Positions 60,001 through 64,000 of a stretch of DNA of 64,000 nt are shown here, piece by piece. Origin of the DNA: Ignavibacteriales bacterium. Its GTDB lineage: Bacteria; Bacteroidota; Ignavibacteria; Ignavibacteriales; Melioribacteraceae. The position numbers and the translations under genes are program-made. The notes under the pieces are model-generated. The model was not told the origin of the DNA. It ran no database searches and saw nothing but the letters and a program-made list of their open reading frames with translations. The DNA is taken from positions 1-64,000 of the forward strand of contig JAGUYK010000008.1 in the NCBI GenBank assembly GCA_020061355.1, in the 5' to 3' direction. The first letter of the stretch is position 1; every line of letters begins with the position of its first letter.

Positions 60001-60322
60001 TTAGGAATAGATTTCCCCCGTCAATTACATATTGGCGAAGTTTGCTAATTACACGGGGATCGGTTTCCTTTTTAGTGAATTCATTTGAATCGGCACGGTG
60101 AAGCCATAATAAATCATAATTGAGAATTGAGAATTTTGAATTGAGAATTTCCTTATGATCAATAACTTGAGACGTAAACTCTTCGTGACTATTTAGAAAT
60201 TTATAAACTAAGTGAAGTTCTTTATCGTTTGAAAAGGAACTATTTAAATCCAGAAGAGCAACTTTAGTTTGAGGGTGCACCAAAGATGTAAATAGAATTA
60301 CAACCGCCAATATTGATTTCAT
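57005..60322 (-). CDS. Large secreted six-hairpin glycosidase (amylo-alpha-1,6-glucosidase/GH63-like)
   Basis: A 1105-residue secreted protein with a signal peptide (about 1-17). The N-terminal 18-250 looks like a GATase/ThuA-type flavodoxin-like domain (LRQYVIDGGNLFLTLDAV, GKGKVLAVGAYTYFS). A beta domain (about 280-560) precedes an (alpha/alpha)6 barrel (about 590-960), with GWYFGRDAVWSSFALLDYGD, HGWVEGGG and GYHTGSVWPLFTGWSSLAEF. A C-terminal beta domain completes it. It probably acts on alpha-linked oligosaccharides. Two stretches of a 7-bp repeat (59511-59531 and 60121-60148) lie in frame. It lies downstream of the DPP-IV-like gene. Confidence 0.8.
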   Translation of the reverse strand: MKSILAVVILFTSLVHPQTKVALLDLNSSFSNDKELHLVYKFLNSHEEFTSQVIDHKEILNSKFSILNYDLLWLHRADSNEFTKKETDPRVISKLRQYVIDGGNLFLTLDAVKYLNLLGFETEIPTIQYADAIDDGYGRKLGLHSFRSHPIFDGLNGGVYLFNPTTDMKTRQIGFFGSSIPQNGKVVAVDWSYITLKEDSKLVIEYQIGKGKVLAVGAYTYFSIPNQNRQHLEQFTKNCLNYLTGKFDNQLKYYWDYNKNRVAEFSILNSQFPISTPVKSKLWQRANGSLLITNRFGSENFWNVAGERMLVMGKEKGGIDEIWAHPFMALRDYEVGLQFSYKDTVYWLNDERPQIEVRPESFTRIYKFRRAYLTEIITTSKNKPIAVLHYEYRGVYPAKLIIKFKSNMRYMWPYSEKVFGTINYAWDNSINSFIIKDDSGDHSVFVGANRKPDQQLIGQFENFEKRDSIFKGIASRNFSVGAFAQFNFEMNDNIDLIIAATNEGLEVTRKNFEETFRNPEKIYVDASEYSEGFLNNSLMITTPDKDFNEGYKWSLIGTDRFFVNTPGLGKALVAGYSTTAKGWNGGHKVNGRPGYGWYFGRDAVWSSFALLDYGDFEKVKSQLQFFNNYQDLNGKIFHELTTSGAVHYDASDATPLYIILAGRYLQHSGDVEFIKQTWPHIKRAMDFCYSTDTDKDHLIENTNVGHGWVEGGGLFTAYTEVYLAACWAEALRMAGVMANEIGMSEESRVYDEEFSSVKNIINKDFWNEENNFLCFSKLKDGTFNPEKTVLASIPVYFDMLDYEKAVNVIDDYSENYFSSDWGVRILRDDSPIYNPRGYHTGSVWPLFTGWSSLAEFKYGSHLQGFTHLMNNLLVYKNWQLGFVEEVLHGSEYRPSGVCSHQCWSQTMILQPAIEGMLGLNVDAINNKIVLAPRFPADWDSVNVERIRIGNSFVDFLMKRKNGKTEFIFTTDSKTPIQFYFNPSFPLGTKFIKTAINNKPTTIEQFDNRTINISFILYSSTTIEISCEGGIAALPHIVLPKPNFTSEGFRILKERIEGEDYIVEVQGINGSRNQLKVWKNGKVESIAVDFEKGDENYLNKEIKIKQ
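59511..59531. repeat. Heptanucleotide repeat tract inside the glycosidase gene
   Basis: Three perfect copies of TGAGAAT (plus strand), preceded by one variant TGGAAAT. It encodes the EFSILNSQF segment on the minus strand. Because the unit is 7 bp, gain or loss of one copy would shift the frame. Confidence 0.9.
60121..60148. repeat. Second heptanucleotide repeat tract inside the glycosidase gene
   Basis: Units TGAGAAT, TGAGAAT, TTTGAAT, TGAGAAT in a row, the same 7-bp word as 600 bp downstream in the coding direction. It encodes the EILNSKFSILNYD segment near residues 58-70. Confidence 0.9.
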
Positions 60323-60347
60323 AGATCATCCTCCCTGCGACTTTGTG

Positions 60348-60402
60348 CTCTCTGTGGTTTAAACTATTTTTAAAATATAATAACCGCAGAGTGCGCAGAG
60401 TT
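60348..60402. repeat. Intergenic palindromic repeat related to the argG-argH element
   Basis: CTCTGTGGTT pairs with AACCGCAGAG (60382-60391) with one G-T pair, followed by GCGCAGAG. It lies in the 85-bp gap between the peptidase stop and the glycosidase start, and shares the CCGC..AGAG..GCAGAG wording with 37095-37129. Confidence 0.5.
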
Positions 60403-60407
60403 TATAA

Positions 60408-62663
60408 TTATCTTCCTCCGGCCGGAGTATTATCATTCAAATATTTTGTAAGCAATGTATAGAGGTGCATTGTAGTACCTTCACCTTCGTAAATACCGTG
60501 CGACCTGTTAGGATAAGCCATCATTGTAAAATGTTTGTTGTGTTTTACAAGCTCATCTATCAGCAATTCCATATTCTGGTAATGAACGTTATCATCTCCT
60601 GTTCCGTGAACCATCAGCAAATTACCTTTTAATTGGTGGGCAAAAGTAATCGGCGCACTTTCTTTGTATCCCTCTTCGTTTTCCGTTATTAATCCCATAT
60701 ACCTTTCTGAATAGATCGTATCATAAAGTCTTTCATCACTTACTGCCGCAACAGCAAGTCCGGTCTGGAATAGCTCCGGATATCTGAACAGAAGGTTCAA
60801 GGTAGAAACACCGCCGCCGCTCCATCCCCACACTGCAATCCTTAACGGATCAATGAAGTTGTAATTATTCAAAACAGATTTCATTGCCTCGGCTTGATCA
60901 ATTGAAGTAACTGTTCCAGCATTTTTATAAAGTATTTTTCTGAAATCTTTTCCTTTCGGTGCCGGTGTACCGCGGTTATCGATGCTTATTACTATATATC
61001 CTTGCTGGGCAAGCATAAGATGCCATAAATACTGCACTCCAAACCATTGATCCAGAACTGTCTGTGCTGCCGGATGACCGTACAAATAATATAGAACCGG
61101 ATATTTTTTCGCAGGATCAAAATCGGGCGGCTTTATCATCCATCCGTCAAGAACAACATTGTTGCCGATATCAACTTTGAAAAACTCCGAAGGTAATCGT
61201 TTCAATGCATTAACTTTTTCTTTGTACGTTTTATTCTCAACAAGATTTCTAATAGTTTTATGCGAAGGTAACTCAACAAGATTTATTGATGCAGGACTAT
61301 CCATTTTAGTGTGTGTATGAATAGCATAATTCGCTCCGTCGGATACCTGGTAAGAGTTGACGCCGCCCAAATCTCTTGGAGTCAACTTTTCAGTTTTACC
61401 CTTTCCATCTAATGATACTCTGAATAAAAAACGCTGAGTTGCATTTTCGGGAGAAGCGCGATAGTAGATCCATCCGTTCTTATCATCAATTTTCTGAATA
61501 TCAATAACATCAAAATTGCCGGGTGTAATTAGCTCAACTTTTTTGCCGTCTTTTGATATCAGATATATATGGCGCCAGCCGTCGCGTTCGCTAATCCACG
61601 TGAATTCTTTCCCTTTATTAAGCCAGCGCATGTCGTCAACAACATCAATCCATACATTATCTTCCTCCTTGAGTATTGGTTTTATGTCTCCGGTTTTAAT
61701 ATCTCCAAGGAAAATTTCAACTTTAGTTTGAGCACGGTTGAAATATTGAAACCAGATTTCATTCGATGAATCATGCCAGCCCATTCTTGGTATGTAGTTG
61801 TTTCGTGGATCGCCATCCACTTTCATCCAGACTGTTTCCCCGCCTTCAGAATTTATAACTCCAACTTTAGCGGATGAATTCTGTGTACCGACCTTCGGAT
61901 ACTGAACAGGAATAATTCTGGAATAAACAGAATCAGTATTGTTGATCATATTGAAAACGCCAATGCCTGAAGCATCGAGCTGCCAGTATGCAATCTGTTT
62001 ACTATCCGGACTCCATCGGAAACCGTCGCGGCAATCGAACTCTTCCTCATAAACCCAATCGAATGTTCCATTGATAGTTGTTTCGGATCCGTCGAATGTA
62101 AGCTGTGTTATTTTTCCATCGGAAAGATTTTCTACATAGATGTTATGCTCTCTTACATAGCCGACCTTTTTGTTATCGGGTGAATATTTTGCAAACATTA
62201 ATGTCGATGGCTTAGCTTCTCCTCCTAACTTCTTTAATTCATTTGTTTCAAGATTGAGTACCCAATAATCGCCTTTTGTGTTATATCGCCAGACGCGCGC
62301 TGTGTTTGTGAAGATCATCAAAAGTTTTCTGTCGGTAGACCAGGTATAGTCATTAATAGCTAACGGTTTTTCTTTCCCTTCAGGAATCAGAAGTTTTGCC
62401 GATACCATTATTTCGCGGTTACCGGAAACCGTTTCATACTTTATGATGTCCCGGCCGCCAGTAACATCCTTAGAAGTCTCGAGTGAAGTGTAATATTTCC
62501 CTTCGTCAATCCATCGAGCCGGACCGAAACGTTCACCGAAGAATTCGAAGTTCTTAAAAATCCGGTCGAGTGTTAATGTCGATTTGTCCTCTTCCTGTGC
62601 AATAATTGAAATGTTAGAAATAAGAAGAAGTAGCAAAAAGAATAAGCTTCTGAGTGGTTTCAT
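60408..62663 (-). CDS. Secreted dipeptidyl-peptidase IV-like serine peptidase (S9B)
   Basis: A 751-residue secreted peptidase. A signal peptide (about 1-22, cut at IIAQ) precedes a DPP-IV beta-propeller (about 40-490), which contains the substrate-binding double-Glu motif FDWVYEEEF. The alpha/beta hydrolase domain (about 500-751) has the nucleophile Ser615 in GWSGGG, the Asp in HGTGDDNVHYQ and the His in NRSHGIYEG. It releases X-Pro or X-Ala dipeptides. It is the first gene of the pair with the large glycosidase. Its start (62663) is followed upstream by about 390 bp holding tRNA-Arg and a palindrome. Confidence 0.95.
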   Translation of the reverse strand: MKPLRSLFFLLLLLISNISIIAQEEDKSTLTLDRIFKNFEFFGERFGPARWIDEGKYYTSLETSKDVTGGRDIIKYETVSGNREIMVSAKLLIPEGKEKPLAINDYTWSTDRKLLMIFTNTARVWRYNTKGDYWVLNLETNELKKLGGEAKPSTLMFAKYSPDNKKVGYVREHNIYVENLSDGKITQLTFDGSETTINGTFDWVYEEEFDCRDGFRWSPDSKQIAYWQLDASGIGVFNMINNTDSVYSRIIPVQYPKVGTQNSSAKVGVINSEGGETVWMKVDGDPRNNYIPRMGWHDSSNEIWFQYFNRAQTKVEIFLGDIKTGDIKPILKEEDNVWIDVVDDMRWLNKGKEFTWISERDGWRHIYLISKDGKKVELITPGNFDVIDIQKIDDKNGWIYYRASPENATQRFLFRVSLDGKGKTEKLTPRDLGGVNSYQVSDGANYAIHTHTKMDSPASINLVELPSHKTIRNLVENKTYKEKVNALKRLPSEFFKVDIGNNVVLDGWMIKPPDFDPAKKYPVLYYLYGHPAAQTVLDQWFGVQYLWHLMLAQQGYIVISIDNRGTPAPKGKDFRKILYKNAGTVTSIDQAEAMKSVLNNYNFIDPLRIAVWGWSGGGVSTLNLLFRYPELFQTGLAVAAVSDERLYDTIYSERYMGLITENEEGYKESAPITFAHQLKGNLLMVHGTGDDNVHYQNMELLIDELVKHNKHFTMMAYPNRSHGIYEGEGTTMHLYTLLTKYLNDNTPAGGR

Positions 62664-62734
62664 TACGCCCCCATTTTATAGATTATTCATAAAGTTGTTT
62701 TTTACTTACATTAACCAATTTTTTATAACAAAAT

Positions 62735-62758
62735 AACCACATCATATATGATGTGGTT
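62735..62758. terminator. Perfect 24-bp palindrome, likely tRNA terminator
   Basis: The left arm AACCACATCATA is the exact reverse complement of the right arm TATGATGTGGTT. On the minus strand it lies about 50 bp after tRNA-Arg and is followed by a T-rich stretch, so it may end the tRNA transcript. A two-fold protein site is also possible. Confidence 0.5.
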
Positions 62759-62807
62759 TAAAAGAAAGTTGACAGATTTTCTTAATAGTTCGGAAGTTTA
62801 TTCATAG

Positions 62808-62879
62808 TACCCCCGACAGGAGTCGAACCTGTGCGCATGGCTCCGGAGGCCACTGCTCTATCCACTGAGCTACGGGGGC
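62808..62879 (-). tRNA. tRNA-Arg (anticodon CCG)
   Basis: A 72-nt cloverleaf on the minus strand. The acceptor GCCCCCG pairs with CGGGGGT (G1-U72 wobble), the D arm is GCTC/GAGC, the anticodon arm GTGGC-CTCCGGA-GCCAT gives CCG, and the T arm is ACAGG-TTCGACT-CCTGT. CCA is not encoded. It decodes CGG. Confidence 0.95.
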
Positions 62880-63057
62880 AATTTAATATCATCTATAAAA
62901 AGAGCGATCAATAACTTTCAACGGACGGAAAATAACAATAATTAATTCTTAATTCATATCTTAGTTTTGTAATTGTACACGTCAAATTTTTATCTATATT
63001 GACTTTCAAAAGATTTTACTAATTTATTCCCGGGAATATTACTTGTCAGGAGATATT

Positions 63058-63582
63058 ATGTCATACACAATGAAAAAAACCGTGTCCGAAATAATTACAG
63101 GATTAAAAAAACTTCCAGAACCGGGAAAAAAAACCGGCTCCTTCTGGGATTTTATGAAAAGTCAATTGGCCGATGAAGGTCAATGGGACCAGAATCATAT
63201 AAAAGTAATCGAAAAAGAAATTGATACGTTTTTAGGTAAGGTAGATAAAAGATCGTTGACAGAAATGTGGAAAGAAACTCCAGCCGGAGATGAAAAATTT
63301 GACGAAGAGAAAAAGATAGATATTAAAGAAATGAAGACTGACCTTAGCGATGAGATTATAGGTCGGGTTATGGATCAGATGGATGACAATTATTCATCCC
63401 GCGATTCATTTTTTATTCAGGATGTACCTTTATTTGAAACCGAAAAGAGTGTCGAAAAAACCGAAGATGACGATCTGGATTTAGACAAAGAGCCTGAGGT
63501 TATTCCCGATGAGGAAATAGATCTTGATGATAGCGATCTATTTGATGAAGGTGAGGAAGAAGATGATGAAATCAAATTCTAA
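63058..63582 (+). CDS. Uncharacterised acidic cytoplasmic protein
   Basis: A 174-residue protein without signal peptide. The N-terminal half is helical (KKTVSEIITGLKKLPEPG, FWDFMKSQLADEGQWDQNH). The C-terminal 50 residues are extremely acidic (DDDLDLDKEPEVIPDEEIDLDD, two parts). I do not recognise a family. The ATG at 63058 follows AGGAGA; a TTG at 63043 is less likely. It overlaps the next gene by 20 bp, which suggests translational coupling. Confidence 0.65.
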   Translation: MSYTMKKTVSEIITGLKKLPEPGKKTGSFWDFMKSQLADEGQWDQNHIKVIEKEIDTFLGKVDKRSLTEMWKETPAGDEKFDEEKKIDIKEMKTDLSDEIIGRVMDQMDDNYSSRDSFFIQDVPLFETEKSVEKTEDDDLDLDKEPEVIPDEEIDLDDSDLFDEGEEEDDEIKF

Positions 63583-63985
63583 AACGATTATACTGATATT
63601 TTTTTTTGTATCATATAATATTTGCAGGGCACAATCGGAAACTTTAAGAAGTTTCAGGCTCGAAATCCCGCCGGAAATTATTGACTACCAGTTAAGCGAA
63701 TTCTATTTTCTGGATAATCCGAACCGGCTTTTTCTCAATCCATCTCTAATGAATGATTCAACTTCTTTATGGATTAAAACAAGAATACAATTAGGTGCTT
63801 TCTCAAATCGTCCTTTAATCAATGCAAACTCGGCTTCAGATCTTCTTAATCCCCTTTATCAAAAATATCTCGATTCACAAGGCATGAAAACCATGAATTC
63901 AATTCTGGGCTCTGTATCGGTTGGCGCCACAGCATATCTCGCATATAAACACCTTAAGAAATACGGATTTTTGAAGAAAAAATAA
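63563..63985 (+). CDS. Small secreted protein of unknown function
   Basis: A protein of about 140 residues with a signal peptide (MMKSNSKTIILIFFFVSYNICRAQ, two parts). The mature part begins SETLRSFRLEIPPEIIDYQ and contains NRLFLNPSLMNDST, with a C-terminal glycine/alanine stretch SVSVGATAYLAYKHLKKYG that may be a weak membrane segment. The start at 63563 (ATG ATG) follows GAGGAAG. It overlaps the acidic protein gene by 20 bp. No family is recognised. Confidence 0.65.
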   Translation: MMKSNSKTIILIFFFVSYNICRAQSETLRSFRLEIPPEIIDYQLSEFYFLDNPNRLFLNPSLMNDSTSLWIKTRIQLGAFSNRPLINANSASDLLNPLYQKYLDSQGMKTMNSILGSVSVGATAYLAYKHLKKYGFLKKK

Positions 63986-64000
63986 ATAGTACCTCTCCAA

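Noticed and set aside
59511..60148. Possible CRISPR-like array in the repeat tracts
   Set aside because: The units are 7 bp, directly adjacent and without spacers; no cas genes occur in the window.

Overview
The window is AT-rich and densely packed with chromosomal housekeeping genes plus a typical Bacteroidota-type envelope repertoire: many secreted proteins and lipoproteins, a beta-barrel protein, DUF4097 beta-solenoids, ECF sigma factors and PAS-rich kinases. One promoter fits the Bacteroidota form TTTG-N21-TAnnTTTG. Together with gene content and intergenic repeat style, this suggests a free-living Bacteroidota, most likely of the Ignavibacteria branch. That placement is inference. I see no insertion sequence, prophage, integrase, CRISPR array or rRNA operon.

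Layout. 0-1.6 kb: a Tat-exported glycosylasparaginase and a small secreted lumazine-binding-like protein. 1.6-7.5 kb (minus): an unusual cNMP/GAF kinase, miaA, a glycosyltransferase and prfA in one probable operon. 7.5-13 kb: an AlkA-type glycosylase followed by an ECF sigma/anti-sigma pair, convergent with a second ECF module (sigma, membrane anti-sigma-like HEAT protein, two TMGG-repeat beta-solenoids). 13-18.2 kb: NHL propeller, threonine synthase, BlaI/M56 signalling pair with a candidate operator. 18.2-22.4 kb (minus): rnpB, recJ, yebC, ruvC, ruvA, almost without gaps. 22.4-30.7 kb: aspartase fused to a cNMP domain, AI-2E-type permease, GH13 lipoprotein, PAS kinase, GNAT, TlpA. 30.7-35.6 kb (minus): lipoprotein, O-methyltransferase, small conserved protein, NatAB-type ABC exporter. 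35.7-42 kb (minus): argC-J-B-R-G-H with tandem ARG boxes in front of argC. 42-45.6 kb: class C beta-lactamase-like hydrolase and a DUF2975-DUF2975-XRE unit. 45.7-57 kb: mixed small genes including AlkD, a DmpA-type peptidase, a ClC channel, Ig-like lipoproteins, DinB proteins, a hotdog thioesterase and a DksA-finger/PP2C fusion. 57-62.7 kb: a very large six-hairpin glycosidase and a DPP-IV-type peptidase. 62.8-64 kb: tRNA-Arg(CCG) and two small uncharacterised genes.

How the genes work together. The arginine block is a complete regulatory unit, with its repressor encoded inside the operon it probably controls. ArgJ supplies both acetyl-transfer steps, while argD and argF must lie elsewhere. 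The recJ-yebC-ruvC-ruvA run is a DNA repair/recombination cluster behind rnpB. Two ECF modules and the BlaI/M56 pair point to envelope-stress sensing.

Strongest leads: the sigma/HEAT anti-sigma/TMGG-solenoid module, the DUF2975 pair sharing a C-terminal tail next to an XRE regulator, the cNMP-aspartase fusion, the kinase with Gln in place of the phospho-acceptor His, the DksA-finger/PP2C fusion, and a 7-bp repeat tract inside a 1105-residue glycosidase gene. Start codons were moved inward where a Shine-Dalgarno (SD) sequence or signal peptide supports it; each case is stated in its entry.
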